Shown: positions 42,917 to 53,772, counted from the first letter of the stretch. The stretch is DNA of 64,000 nucleotides from Dechloromonas hortensis (GCF_009469765.1 NZ_SSSQ01000002.1:577298-641297), one strand, 5' to 3'. The notes: generated by a model from the letters alone, not told the origin. A program made the numbers and translations.

Positions 42917-44418
42917 GCATCGACACGGTTGGCGAGCTGCTCGTCCGGCAGGCGGTTCAGCAGGGCGAGCGGATTTACCTGATTGCGCCGGATTCGGGGC
43001 AGATGCTGTCCTTCGCCGGCTTGCAGGCGGCGGCTGGCCAACTGGCCGGCTTTTTCCGGGAGCGGCGGCTGCCGCCGGCCAGCCATGTCGCCTGGTTGCT
43101 GCCCAATGGCCCGCTCGCCGTCCAGCTGCTGATCGGCACCATGGCGGCCGGTCATGTCGCGACGCCGCTCAGCCTGCTCGCCCTGTGCGAGCAACTGGCC
43201 TATGTCATCGAACATTCCGGCTGTCGGCTGCTGTTTACTGTCGCCGAGCATGCCGAGCGGGTCCGCGAGGCACTGGCGCTTGTCGAGCGTGCGGTCGACC
43301 TGGTTCTGCTCGATGGGGAACTGCCCGTCGCCGCTAGCGGCACGGCCGCCGTGGCGCCGAGCCAGCACAGTCCGGCCCTGCTGATGTACACGTCGGGAAC
43401 GACCGGGCGTCCGAAAGGCGTGCTGCTGACGCACGGCAACGTGCTGGCCGGGGCACGCCTGGTCAGCGAGGCGCATCAGCTCGGCCCGGCCGACCGGGTG
43501 CTGGCCGTGTTGCCGATGTACCACATCAATGCGCAGATCGTGACCGCACTGGCCCCCTTGTGGCACGGCGGCAGCCTGGTCATGCCGCAGCGCTTCAGCG
43601 TCGGCGCCTTCTGGCCGCAGGCGGCGGCCTTCGCCTGTACCTGGCTCAACCTGGTGCCGACCATGCTCGCCTACCTGCTGGCCGATCCGGCGCCAGCGAG
43701 CGTGCCGGCCGGCCTCCGCTTCTGCCGCTCGGCCTCGGCGCCGTTGCCGGTGCAGCATCTGCGGGCTTTCGAAGCGCGCTTCGGGATCGGCGTCATCGAA
43801 ACCATGGGCCTGACCGAGACGGCGGCGCCGATTTTCACCAACCCGCTGGCCGCCGCCTGGCGCAAGGCGGGCAGCCCTGGTCAGGCTTTCGGTTGCGAGG
43901 CGCGGACGGTCGACCCGGCGACCGGGGCAGTTCTGGCCGATGGCCAGCCCGGCGAAATCCAGGTTCGCGGCCCGAACGTGATGGCCGGCTACCTGCTGGC
44001 GCCGGAAGAAACGGCCCGCGCTTTCGCGGCCGACGGCTGGCTGCGCACCGGCGACCTCGGCTACCGCGACGCCGACGGCTTCTATTTCATCACCGGCCGC
44101 CTCAAGGAGCTGATCATCAAGGGCGGCGAAAACATCGCGCCGCGCGAAATCGACGAAGTACTGCTCGCTCATCCGGCGGTGCTGGAAGCGGCGGTGACCG
44201 GCATTCCGGACGCCCTTTACGGCCAGGAAATCCTCGCCGGCATCGTGCTACGCGACGGCAGCCGCTGGGATGAAACGATGCTGCGGGATTTCTGCCGGCA
44301 GCGTCTCGGCCGCTTCAAGACGCCGCGCTATTTCGTCCGGCTCGAAGAACTGCCCAAGGGGCCGTCCGGCAAGGTGCAGCGCCTGAAAATCGGGGCCACA
44401 GTTAAATCGACGGACTAG
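42913..44418 (+). CDS. sauT: Acid-CoA ligase, sulfoacetate-CoA ligase-like (SauT)
   Basis: A 501-residue AMP-forming acyl-CoA synthetase of the ANL superfamily. It shows the P-loop LLMYTSGTTGRPKGVLLTH, METMGLTETAAP, GWLRTGDLGYRD and the C-terminal lysine region GPSGKVQR. Its ATG overlaps the SauS-like stop by 4 bases, so the two products should be made together. With the sulfonate ABC genes this points to activation of sulfoacetate. No Xsc or SauU gene is in the window, so the full pathway is not shown. Confidence 0.75.
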   Translation: MSIDTVGELLVRQAVQQGERIYLIAPDSGQMLSFAGLQAAAGQLAGFFRERRLPPASHVAWLLPNGPLAVQLLIGTMAAGHVATPLSLLALCEQLAYVIEHSGCRLLFTVAEHAERVREALALVERAVDLVLLDGELPVAASGTAAVAPSQHSPALLMYTSGTTGRPKGVLLTHGNVLAGARLVSEAHQLGPADRVLAVLPMYHINAQIVTALAPLWHGGSLVMPQRFSVGAFWPQAAAFACTWLNLVPTMLAYLLADPAPASVPAGLRFCRSASAPLPVQHLRAFEARFGIGVIETMGLTETAAPIFTNPLAAAWRKAGSPGQAFGCEARTVDPATGAVLADGQPGEIQVRGPNVMAGYLLAPEETARAFAADGWLRTGDLGYRDADGFYFITGRLKELIIKGGENIAPREIDEVLLAHPAVLEAAVTGIPDALYGQEILAGIVLRDGSRWDETMLRDFCRQRLGRFKTPRYFVRLEELPKGPSGKVQRLKIGATVKSTD

Positions 44419-44524
44419 GGGAAAGCATCGGGAAGCAGCGCTGGCGCCCCCCGCAGGCCGCGCGAACGTTTATTACCCCGCATCGTCTTACGATAGAACT
44501 CGTTCGTTTTCTGGGAATTGCCCA

Positions 44525-45013
44525 ATGAATCATGTTTCACTGCTGACCCTGCCTGCCTTGTGCCTGGCTCTGGCCGCCTGTTCCAGCCCGCCGCCGGCAC
44601 CGGAAGCGGGCGTTCTGGACCCAGCCCCGCAGATTTCGCATCGCAATGGCCAGCTTGACCTCGCCCTGGCCAGTGGCAATTACAATTGCGAGCTCGGCAA
44701 GAGCGTCAAGATCGAACGTGAATACCGGGAAAAGGTCAATTACAGCATCCTGCTCGGCTGGAATGGCAAGAATTACCAGTTGGAGCGCGATCCCTCATCG
44801 TCCGGGCTGCCGCGCTTCAAGGACAAGGCTGGCAAGATGATCTGGGTCGATCTGCCGTGGAAGGGCCTGCTGCTGGATGGCAAGACCAGCAAGCCCCTGG
44901 CCAACGATTGCCATTTGCCGGGTACTGCGCCACAGCCAGCCGAACGGCGAGCCGGACAGCTCGCCGTTGGTTTATCCGGGCCGGATCTTATTTCTGCGGC
45001 CCGTGGCCGATGA
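44525..45013 (+). CDS. MliC-like lipoprotein with a C-terminal extension
   Basis: A 162-residue predicted lipoprotein with lipobox LAAC (Cys19). The central part (about 50-120, YNCELGKSVKIEREYREKVNYSI and LGWNGKNYQLERDPSSSG) resembles the MliC family of C-type lysozyme inhibitors, with a conserved Cys pair near residues 55 and 128. The last 30 residues are low complexity, are encoded across a 10-bp inverted repeat (44943-44968), and overlap the convergent dioxygenase gene by 26 bases. The tail looks like readthrough past an original stop. The family call is tentative. Confidence 0.65.
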   Translation: MNHVSLLTLPALCLALAACSSPPPAPEAGVLDPAPQISHRNGQLDLALASGNYNCELGKSVKIEREYREKVNYSILLGWNGKNYQLERDPSSSGLPRFKDKAGKMIWVDLPWKGLLLDGKTSKPLANDCHLPGTAPQPAERRAGQLAVGLSGPDLISAARGR

Positions 45014-45899
45014 AGGCCGAGACCCGTTCGCCCCAGCGCTCGAAGGGGTAGTAGTCCCAGACCGCGTGGTGCTGGGTGGCCCAGTTGTCCCAGAAGAGCA
45101 GGGTGTTCGGTTGCCAGTGGATACGGGTCTGGAAGGACAGGTGCTTTTCGACGTGGCGGAAGAGCAGTTGCAGCAGGGCGTCGCTTTCGGCCCGGGTGAG
45201 CTGGACGATGTGCGAGGTGAATGCGGCATTGACGAAGAGGAACTTGCGGCCGGTCACTGGGTGGCGCGCGACGACCGGGTGCTCCGTCGCCGGAAATTCC
45301 TGGCCGGCTTCCGGCTTCGAGCCATACCCGTTGCTCCAGCCTTCCTGGCCGTCATGGACGGCGGTCAGGCCGTCGAGCAGGGCCTTGATCGGGTCGGACA
45401 GCGATTCGTAGGCGAGATGCAGATTGGCGAAGGCGGTATCGCCGCCGCCGATTTCCGGTAGCCGAGTGACGCGCAGGAAGGAGCCCCAGATCGGCTCGGC
45501 GTCGCAGGAAACGTCGTTGTGCCAGGCATCGCCGGCGGTGAAGCGCGAGGACTTGCCGGTGCGCCAGGCCAGTACTTCCGGGTCGCGTTCGGCCGCGTTC
45601 CAGGCCTTGTCGGCGCCGAGCAGATGGCGGTGCAGGGTGCCGAAATGGCGGGCAAAGCGCTTGTGCTGTTCGCCGTCGATTTCCTGATTGCGGAAGACGA
45701 GGACCAGATTGTCGGCGATGGCGGCGCGTATTTCGGCCAGTTGCTCCGGCGTTACGTCCTGGCGCAGGTCGATGCCGGAAACCTCGGCACCGAGGGCCGG
45801 CGAGATCGGCGTCACTTCGATATGCCGGTAAAACGGCCGTGGCCGGCTGTTCCACTGCTCGAAAGCGAGCTTGTCGTTGTAGTCCTGATAAAAACTCAT
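44988..45899 (-). CDS. TauD/TfdA-family Fe(II)/2-oxoglutarate dioxygenase, copy 2
   Basis: A 303-residue dioxygenase with the HxD iron pair in GDAWHNDVSC, GGGDTAFANLHLAYE, and the distal His and Arg in ATQHHAVWDYYPFERWGERV. It is nearer to classical TauD than the copy at 29327, with the SPALGAEVSGIDL start and the FATEHPVVARHPVTGRK region. It lies directly downstream of an SsuA-like gene on the minus strand, forming a second import-and-desulfonation pair. The convergent lipoprotein gene overlaps its 3' end. Confidence 0.87.
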   Translation of the reverse strand: MSFYQDYNDKLAFEQWNSRPRPFYRHIEVTPISPALGAEVSGIDLRQDVTPEQLAEIRAAIADNLVLVFRNQEIDGEQHKRFARHFGTLHRHLLGADKAWNAAERDPEVLAWRTGKSSRFTAGDAWHNDVSCDAEPIWGSFLRVTRLPEIGGGDTAFANLHLAYESLSDPIKALLDGLTAVHDGQEGWSNGYGSKPEAGQEFPATEHPVVARHPVTGRKFLFVNAAFTSHIVQLTRAESDALLQLLFRHVEKHLSFQTRIHWQPNTLLFWDNWATQHHAVWDYYPFERWGERVSAFIGHGPQK

Positions 45900-45968
45900 G
45901 TTGTTCTCCCTGAGATGAAAGCCCGGCCGGCCCGGTTTTTGTCGGCCGCCCGGGGTACGGCAAAAGGC

Positions 45969-46925
45969 TTACCTGATGGCCAGCGTCGCGTCCTTGACGA
46001 CGATCGCCTTCGGGATCAGCTTCAGCTCGAAGAAGGTGTCGCCGAGCTTCTGCTGGGCCTCGATTACCGACGGGCTGATCGGTTTGACGAGATTGCTGTA
46101 GTTGCGGATCGTCTGCTCGACGACCTGCGGATCGAGACCTTGCAGCGGCGCCAGCTTGGCGGCCGCCGGCTTGTAGTTGCCGTTGATCCACTGACCGGTC
46201 TGCTGCAGCACCTCGAACAGGTCCTTGATGACATCCGAGCGCTGGCTGGCGAACTGCCGTTCGGCCAGGAAAAAGGCGTAGTTGTTCACGACCCCGCTGC
46301 CGTCGGCCAGGATGCGCGCGCCAATCTGCTGCTGGGCAGCTGCCGTGTAAGGGTCCCAGATCACCCAGGCATCGACGCTGCCGCGTTCGAAGGCGGCGCG
46401 GGCGTCGGCCGGCGGCAGGAAGGTCGGCTGGATGTCGCTGTATTTCAGGCCGTGTTTTTCGAGCAGCTTGACCAGCAGGTAATGCACGTTGGAGCCCTTG
46501 TTCAGCGCAATCTTCTTGCCCTTCAGATCGGCGACGCTCTTGATCGGCGAATCCTTCTGGACGATCAGCGCTTCGGCCCGCGGCGCCGTTTCCTCATGGC
46601 CGACATAGACGAAATTGGCACCGGCCGCCTGGGCGAAGATGGGCGGCGCCTCGCCGACGTAGCCGAAATCGATGGCGCCGACATTGAGTCCTTCGAGCAG
46701 TTGCGGCCCGGCCGGAAACTCGACCCACTTGACCTCGACGCCCTTGGCCGCCAGGCGCTTTTCCAGCGTGCCTTCGGCCTTGAGCAGGGTGAGCAGGCTG
46801 GCCGACTTCTGGAAGCCGATGCGCAGCAATTTCGGGTTGTATTCGGCGTGCACCGCCGGTGACAGCGAGAGGACGCTAAGGCCGAGGGCGAGACCGAGGG
46901 CTTGCTTGAGGAACTGGCGTTTCAC
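45969..46925 (-). CDS. Aliphatic sulfonate-type ABC substrate-binding protein, copy 4
   Basis: A 318-residue SsuA-type periplasmic protein with a signal peptide (about 1-27, ending AVHAE). LLRIGFQKSASLLTLLKAEGTLEKRL, QLLEGLNVGAIDFGYVGEAPPIFAQ and [15 protein letters not shown] are family hallmarks. I chose GTG at 46925 because AAAGGAAG lies 5 nt upstream and the signal peptide then starts VKRQFLKQALG; an ATG 45 bases earlier would add a polar leader. It is followed by the TauD-like gene on the same strand. Confidence 0.88.
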   Translation of the reverse strand: MKRQFLKQALGLALGLSVLSLSPAVHAEYNPKLLRIGFQKSASLLTLLKAEGTLEKRLAAKGVEVKWVEFPAGPQLLEGLNVGAIDFGYVGEAPPIFAQAAGANFVYVGHEETAPRAEALIVQKDSPIKSVADLKGKKIALNKGSNVHYLLVKLLEKHGLKYSDIQPTFLPPADARAAFERGSVDAWVIWDPYTAAAQQQIGARILADGSGVVNNYAFFLAERQFASQRSDVIKDLFEVLQQTGQWINGNYKPAAAKLAPLQGLDPQVVEQTIRNYSNLVKPISPSVIEAQQKLGDTFFELKLIPKAIVVKDATLAIR

Positions 46926-47073
46926 GGGACTTCCTTTGCGGTTTGAGAGTGTCGGCAAAGTCTCCGGCAAGCCCTGTTCGGTGCGAACGACGAATTCCTT
47001 TTGAAGTTATGGCCGGGCCACTGAATAAGCATTTGCCATTTTCTTCGTTAGGAATCGGCCGCCGGCTCGCTAA

Positions 47074-49703
<2,630 letters not shown>

Positions 49704-49736
49704 GGCGGCTCAGGCCGCAATGCATTTTAGTTAAGC

Positions 49737-49805
49737 GTCATTCCCGCGAAAGCGGGAATCCAGGAGCCAGACGTTGCCTGGGTTCCCGCCTTCGCGGGAA
49801 CGACA
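49737..49805. repeat. REP-like paired palindromes between metX and the MaoC gene
   Basis: Two head-to-head palindromes lie in the convergent intergenic space: TTCCCGCGAAAGCGGGAA and TTCCCGCCTTCGCGGGAA, joined by a spacer containing CCAGG and CCTGG. This resembles the abundant extragenic palindromes of betaproteobacterial genomes. Confidence 0.8.
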
Positions 49806-49844
49806 AATCCAAAAATCATTGCCTTAGTTGAGCGGTTTTCGGGC

Positions 49845-50273
49845 TCAGGCCGCGCTGGTGCAGAGCAGGGTGGCTTCGCCTTCGACAACGACGGTGTCGC
49901 CAACCCGGCAGATGGTTTCGACCACGGCCCGCCGTTTCTCGACCAGCACTTCCTTGATCGTCGCGGTGGCGACGACGGTATCGCCGGGCCGCACCGGCGC
50001 CTTGAATTTCAGCGTCTGCCCGAGGTAGACCGTGCCGGGCCCGGGCAGCTTGTTGGCGAGGACGGCCGAAATGAAGCCGGCGGTCAGCATGCCGTGCGCG
50101 ATGCGTCCCTTGAAGGCGGTGGTCTGCGCGAAGGCTTCGTTGAGGTGTACCGGGTTGATGTCGGTCGACACCCCGGCGTAGAGAATGATGTCGGCCTCGG
50201 TCACCGTCTTGGCGACGCTGGCCGTCTGGCCCGCTTGCAGGTCCTGGATGTCGTATCCGCCTTGTGAATTCAT
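49845..50273 (-). CDS. MaoC-like (R)-specific enoyl-CoA hydratase
   Basis: A 142-residue hot-dog-fold protein. TEADIILYAGVSTDINPVHLNEAFA holds the catalytic Asp and His of (R)-specific enoyl-CoA hydratases (PhaJ type), followed by GRIAHGMLTAGFISAVLANKLPGPGT. Such enzymes feed (R)-3-hydroxyacyl-CoA into polyhydroxyalkanoate synthesis, which fits the phasin at 26655. ACAGAACATG precedes the start without a strong Shine-Dalgarno sequence. It is a single gene. Confidence 0.82.
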   Translation of the reverse strand: MNSQGGYDIQDLQAGQTASVAKTVTEADIILYAGVSTDINPVHLNEAFAQTTAFKGRIAHGMLTAGFISAVLANKLPGPGTVYLGQTLKFKAPVRPGDTVVATATIKEVLVEKRRAVVETICRVGDTVVVEGEATLLCTSAA

Positions 50274-50718
50274 GTTCTGTCCTTGTCGTAAGTGGGTTGG
50301 TGGTTGCTGCCTGAGCGACGCATGCTAGTCAGCCGGCGCCACCCTGCGAACGACGTATTTCTGCGTTGCTTATCAGGAATCCTTCGCTGCGCCGGGGCGG
50401 CGAATCCTGATAAGGACCAATGGCGGCGAGGCGTTTCCTTATACGAACGATGTCGTTCGCCGCTGCGTGAACAGCCGTTACATTGAGCCCGTGGTCGCTT
50501 CGCGGCGCTCACGTCTCTCTCCATCAACGCCCTGCGTTTTCAGCCCGTCACTGGTGTGACGGGCTGTTTTTTGTCCGTAGTCCGTGTTTTTTTGTTGTGC
50601 AGCGCAGGGCTATGACGGCATAAATGTATTGCTGTCGTCGTTTGCCGCATTTCGGCCATGAGCAGCCGTTCGAACTAATTGGCCCATAGTGGTCGTTCAT
50701 CCTGCCTGATTGCTCGAT
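50274..50718. other. 445-bp gene-free stretch with an inverted repeat and a + strand terminator
   Basis: No convincing coding frame is present. CTTATCAGGA (50369-50378) and TCCTGATAAG (50405-50414) form a 10-bp inverted repeat around a GC-rich core. A strong terminator at 50541 points rightward although no + strand gene lies upstream nearer than metX. The stretch may encode a small RNA of about 170 nt or hold the leader of the MaoC gene. Confidence 0.4.
50541..50572 (+). terminator. Orphan Rho-independent terminator
   Basis: A perfect 11-bp stem CAGCCCGTCAC/GTGACGGGCTG with loop TGGT and a six-T run. No annotated + strand gene directly precedes it. Confidence 0.85.
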
Positions 50719-50780
50719 TGAGGTGCCCCCCGTAATCAGTGCCACTGGCGATTTAGTAAAGTCCGTTTTCGAGAAGGAGA

Positions 50781-51035
50781 ATGGACTTGAAGAAGCGGTT
50801 TTCAGAAGAGCAGATCATCGGTTTTTTGCAGCAGGCCGAGGCTGGCGTAGCGATCAAGGAACTGTGCCGGCAACACGGCTTCAGTGATGCCTCGTTCTAC
50901 AACTGGCGGGCGAAATTCGGCGGGATGTCAGTTCCGGATGCAAAGCGCCTGAAGGAGCTAGAAGCAGAGAATGCCAAGCTCAAACGCCTACTGGCCGAAT
51001 CGATCCTCGATGCCGAGGCGCTCAAGGCAGCATGA
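50781..51035 (+). CDS. IS3-family transposase OrfA (helix-turn-helix)
   Basis: An 84-residue DNA-binding subunit of the transposase. KRFSEEQIIGFLQQAEAGVAIKELCRQHGFSDASFYNWRAKFGG holds the helix-turn-helix, followed by a leucine-zipper-like helix (LKELEAENAKLKRLLAESILD) used for dimerisation. GAAGGAGA precedes the ATG. It overlaps orfB by 4 bases. Confidence 0.93.
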   Translation: MDLKKRFSEEQIIGFLQQAEAGVAIKELCRQHGFSDASFYNWRAKFGGMSVPDAKRLKELEAENAKLKRLLAESILDAEALKAA

Positions 51036-51907
51036 GGCCGAAAGCGCTGAGCCCCCAGCAAAAGCGTGAGGCAGTCATGGTGATGCGGGAAGCGACAGTG
51101 ATTTCCGAACGCCGTGCCTGCCAGCTGGTGGGGTTGTCACGCACGGTCCTGCATTACGAGTCCAAGGCGCAACCAGAGAACGAGCAGTTGAAAGCCCGAC
51201 TGGTCGAACTGGCCGGCGAGCGTCGCCGGTTCGGTTATCGCCGCTTGCATGCTCTGGTTCGGCGAGAAGGTGTTCAGGCCAATCACAAGCGGATTTATCG
51301 GCTCTACAGCGATGCCGGTCTCTCCGTTCGTCGTCGCAAGCGGCGGCATGGTGTGGCAGTCGAACGTCAGGCCTTGGAACGTCCCACCGGGCCGAACCAA
51401 GTCTGGTCGATGGATTTTGTTAGTGATGCCCTAGCCAATGGTCGCCGGATCAAGGTGCTGACCATCGTCGATGACTTCAGTAAGGAGGCCATTGATCTCG
51501 CGGTCGACTTCGGAATTTCAGGACATTACGTGACGCGCGTCCTCGACCAGGCGGCTCGCTTCCGGGGCTACCCCAAGGCTATTCGAACCGACCAGGGGCC
51601 GGAATTTACCGGCAAGGCGCTTGACCAGTGGGCCTGCCAGCATGGCGTTCAGCTCAAGCTGATTCAGGCTGGCAAACCCACGCAGAACGCGTTCATCGAG
51701 AGCTTCAATGGACGCTTCCGGGATGAATGCCTGAATGACCACTGGTTTACGAGCTTGCAGCAGGCTCGTATCCTGATCGCCGCCTGGCGCCGAGACTACA
51801 ACCAGCATCGGCCGCACAGCGCATTGAACTATCAAACCCCGGCAGAATTCGCGGCCGAGCATCGGGCAACTACTTCCGCCCAGCCAGCCGCCGAAGAATG
51901 TCTTTAA
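51032..51907 (+). CDS. IS3-family transposase OrfB (DDE integrase)
   Basis: A 291-residue catalytic subunit with an rve-type core. WSMDFVSDALANGRRIKVLTIVDD gives the first Asp, IRTDQGPEFTGKAL the second, and NAFIESFNGRFRDECLN the Glu of the DDE triad. The C-terminal YNQHRPHSALNYQTPAEFA is typical. It appears intact. Active transposase is usually an OrfAB fusion made by frameshifting near the overlap, which is not directly visible here. Confidence 0.93.
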   Translation: MRPKALSPQQKREAVMVMREATVISERRACQLVGLSRTVLHYESKAQPENEQLKARLVELAGERRRFGYRRLHALVRREGVQANHKRIYRLYSDAGLSVRRRKRRHGVAVERQALERPTGPNQVWSMDFVSDALANGRRIKVLTIVDDFSKEAIDLAVDFGISGHYVTRVLDQAARFRGYPKAIRTDQGPEFTGKALDQWACQHGVQLKLIQAGKPTQNAFIESFNGRFRDECLNDHWFTSLQQARILIAAWRRDYNQHRPHSALNYQTPAEFAAEHRATTSAQPAAEECL

Positions 51908-51966
51908 CGGTGCAACCCAAGGACTTTTACTAAAACGACCTTGGCACTAAAACCGGGGGCACCTCA

Positions 51967-52273
51967 CCCCGTTTGCTAAAGTCGATTAGGTTTAGCTCCA
52001 GAGCGGCTGGGAGCTGTCAGGTCTCTGCTTTGGTGAACGTTGGCACCTGCCCGTTGCTTTTTGGCATAATGCCGAGTGGGTATAATTGATATATGAGGAA
52101 ACGCGACCTTACAAAGACCTGAAAAAATAGGCATCAGAATAATTGGCAAAATCCTTTCGAGGTCGACATTCTATCCATCATTGAGCGGTCCCATTAGTCT
52201 CTTTTTAATATACTTAACTTCGATCCCCAAGCCTATCCAATAATCACGAAAACTAATAACCTATTACATATCA
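51967..52273. other. 307-bp AT-rich leader between the IS and the HNH cassette
   Basis: Base composition drops sharply to AT-rich. A perfect TATAAT (52081-52086) is followed by a short aborted frame starting MRKRDL, which recalls the start of small XRE antitoxins but stops after nine codons. The rest holds poly-T and poly-A tracts and no coding frame. It is likely the promoter and leader of the HNH gene. Confidence 0.4.
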
Positions 52274-52969
52274 ATGGCGATTACCGAAAAGTCTATAAAG
52301 TTGTTATGGTCAAACGCTGCTGGACGATGCTCGTTCCCAGGATGCGAAAAACGGCTGACCGTTGAAAGGGCTGCAGAGTCAGCCCCCCATACCTTGGGCG
52401 AAATGGCTCACATCAAAGGAAAAGAAGCTGGCTCAAATCGGCATGATTTAACCCAAACAGATAAAGAGCGAGATGGCTACGAGAACCTAATACTCTTGTG
52501 TCCGAATCACCACACAGAAATAGACAAGCCAGAAAACGAGGCGAAATACTTAACTGCCTGGCTGCTAGAAGCCAAAAATCTCCATGAGCAACAAATATTG
52601 GCAGCGCTGATGCCTAAGGCAATTAACTTTCTGGATGACCTAAAGGATGCCATAGCCATTCTCTTAGCAGAAAATCGTCAGGCGTGGGGAAAATACGGGC
52701 CGACCTCTGAGCTTGCCCAAAAGAACCCGCACAGTAATGAAATTAGCGAGGTTTGGAAGTCAGAGCGACTATCAACAATCGTCCCAAACAATAGAGTCAT
52801 CGCCAAATTATTAAATCAGCACAGAACGATGTTTGGTCGAGGTAGGCAAGATATCGTCAGCAAATTTCTATCACATACCAATAGCTATGAAAGGTGGGTC
52901 CAAGACGAGGTGCCCTACCAAGCAGTGGAAAGATTCCCGATTGATTTTGAGATTTTAATTAAAGAGTAG
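52274..52969 (+). CDS. HNH endonuclease-domain protein of an AT-rich cassette
   Basis: A 231-residue protein. The N-terminal half is an HNH/zinc-type nuclease domain: C19-x4-C24 (RCSFPGCEKRL), GEMAHIKG with the general-base His, and LILLCPNHHTEID with the remaining metal ligands. The C-terminal half (about 105-231) is helical and unrecognised. This HNH type occurs in several phage-defence systems as an effector. No Shine-Dalgarno sequence precedes the ATG. Codon use is AT-rich, unlike the host. The next gene starts 3 bases after its stop. Confidence 0.82.
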   Translation: MAITEKSIKLLWSNAAGRCSFPGCEKRLTVERAAESAPHTLGEMAHIKGKEAGSNRHDLTQTDKERDGYENLILLCPNHHTEIDKPENEAKYLTAWLLEAKNLHEQQILAALMPKAINFLDDLKDAIAILLAENRQAWGKYGPTSELAQKNPHSNEISEVWKSERLSTIVPNNRVIAKLLNQHRTMFGRGRQDIVSKFLSHTNSYERWVQDEVPYQAVERFPIDFEILIKE

Positions 52970-52972
52970 CCA

Positions 52973-53371
52973 ATGCCAGCACATAACAGCGAATACCCAT
53001 GGCTTAGTTATTACGGCCATTACAACTTTTTTGAGAGGCGAATGAAAGACCACGATAAAGTGGCCAGACTAACTGCAGCTGATACCGGTCTGTACGACGT
53101 GTATTTGAATGATGGACGAGTTCTAAGGGTTTTTGTCTGCGAATGCTACTCATTTGGCGGCGCCGAGTATTATGAGACGACACAAAAATTAGGCGCAGTT
53201 GATGCGGTAGTAATCAACTCTAATTGGTGTGGGTATTCATTTGAATTGAAGATTGCGTGCCAAAAAGAAAAGGTCGGGGTATTTGATATTAGCGGATTTA
53301 TGTCCGCAATAAATTTAAAAAGACACTGGGAATTCATGACGGAAGCGGAGCGGGAGCGCCTCAAAAAATGA
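52973..53371 (+). CDS. Unrecognised cassette protein with a PD-(D/E)XK-like pattern
   Basis: A 132-residue protein of no family I can name. A possible restriction-nuclease-like core is visible: Asp77 in a hydrophobic strand (GAVDAVVIN), then Glu91-x-Lys93 (YSFELKIA), a D-x13-E-x-K spacing compatible with PD-(D/E)XK enzymes. Cys56, Cys58 and Cys86 lie nearby. The arrangement is suggestive only. It lies between an HNH gene and a nucleotidyltransferase gene, overlapping the latter by 4 bases, so the three should act together. Confidence 0.6.
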   Translation: MPAHNSEYPWLSYYGHYNFFERRMKDHDKVARLTAADTGLYDVYLNDGRVLRVFVCECYSFGGAEYYETTQKLGAVDAVVINSNWCGYSFELKIACQKEKVGVFDISGFMSAINLKRHWEFMTEAERERLKK

Positions 53372-53772
53372 GTTGCCACAACAAACCCATTCAAGTGTAT
53401 GGATTTGGTTCGTTTTTTGATGGAAGCCTAAGTTATGGCGACATCGACTTGCTGATAGTTCACGAAAATCTGTCTGCCGTGTCTTGCCGCAGTGCGATTA
53501 TGTGCAAAAGTGAAATAATTAATCTGTACCCATGTGCGCATATCACTATTCTTTCAGTGCAGGAAGAGGAATCAATTTCGTTCATAGCGAAAAGCAAGGC
53601 AACAGCACTTGGTTCTATTTGCCTAGAAACTTTAGATGTTGACATTGAAATAATTGCCTGCGCGATCAATAGCGCAAATGCGAAACGAGTCAAGATATCT
53701 GGTGTGCAGCGAATTCCTGTGCAGCAGATTCCCGAGTGGGACATTCCTACTGGACATCGACGAGACCTATAG
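53368..53772 (+). CDS. Pol-beta-type nucleotidyltransferase of the cassette
   Basis: A 134-residue minimal nucleotidyltransferase. VYGFGSFFDGSLSYGDIDLLIV contains the G-S-x9-D-x-D signature (Gly14-Ser15, Asp25, Asp27), and a third acid lies in LDVDIEI (about 91-95). Such stand-alone enzymes act as MNT-type antitoxins, tRNA or protein nucleotidylating toxins, or signal makers in defence systems. The protein is too short for a CD-NTase of CBASS. Codon use is AT-rich as in its two partners. Its ATG overlaps the previous stop. Confidence 0.75.
   Translation: MSCHNKPIQVYGFGSFFDGSLSYGDIDLLIVHENLSAVSCRSAIMCKSEIINLYPCAHITILSVQEEESISFIAKSKATALGSICLETLDVDIEIIACAINSANAKRVKISGVQRIPVQQIPEWDIPTGHRRDL

Larger units (their letters stand above)
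50719..51966 (+). mobile_element. IS3-family insertion sequence
   Basis: A 1248-bp element with terminal inverted repeats. The left end reads TGAGGTGCCCCCCGTAATCA and the right end, reversed, TGAGGTGCCCCCGGTTTTAG; both then run into GTGCCA. It carries orfA and orfB. No matching direct repeat flanks it (CGAT left, CCCC right), so the two sides may derive from recombination rather than a simple insertion. It marks the left border of the AT-rich cassette. Confidence 0.9.

Noticed and set aside
52081..52170. Aborted short frame starting MRKRDL after the TATAAT box
   Set aside because: It recalls the start of an XRE-type antitoxin but stops after nine codons. The match is too short to call even a relic.
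53368..53772. CBASS-type cyclic nucleotide synthase
   Set aside because: The nucleotidyltransferase is only 134 residues, too short for a CD-NTase, and no CBASS effector with a nucleotide sensor domain is adjacent.
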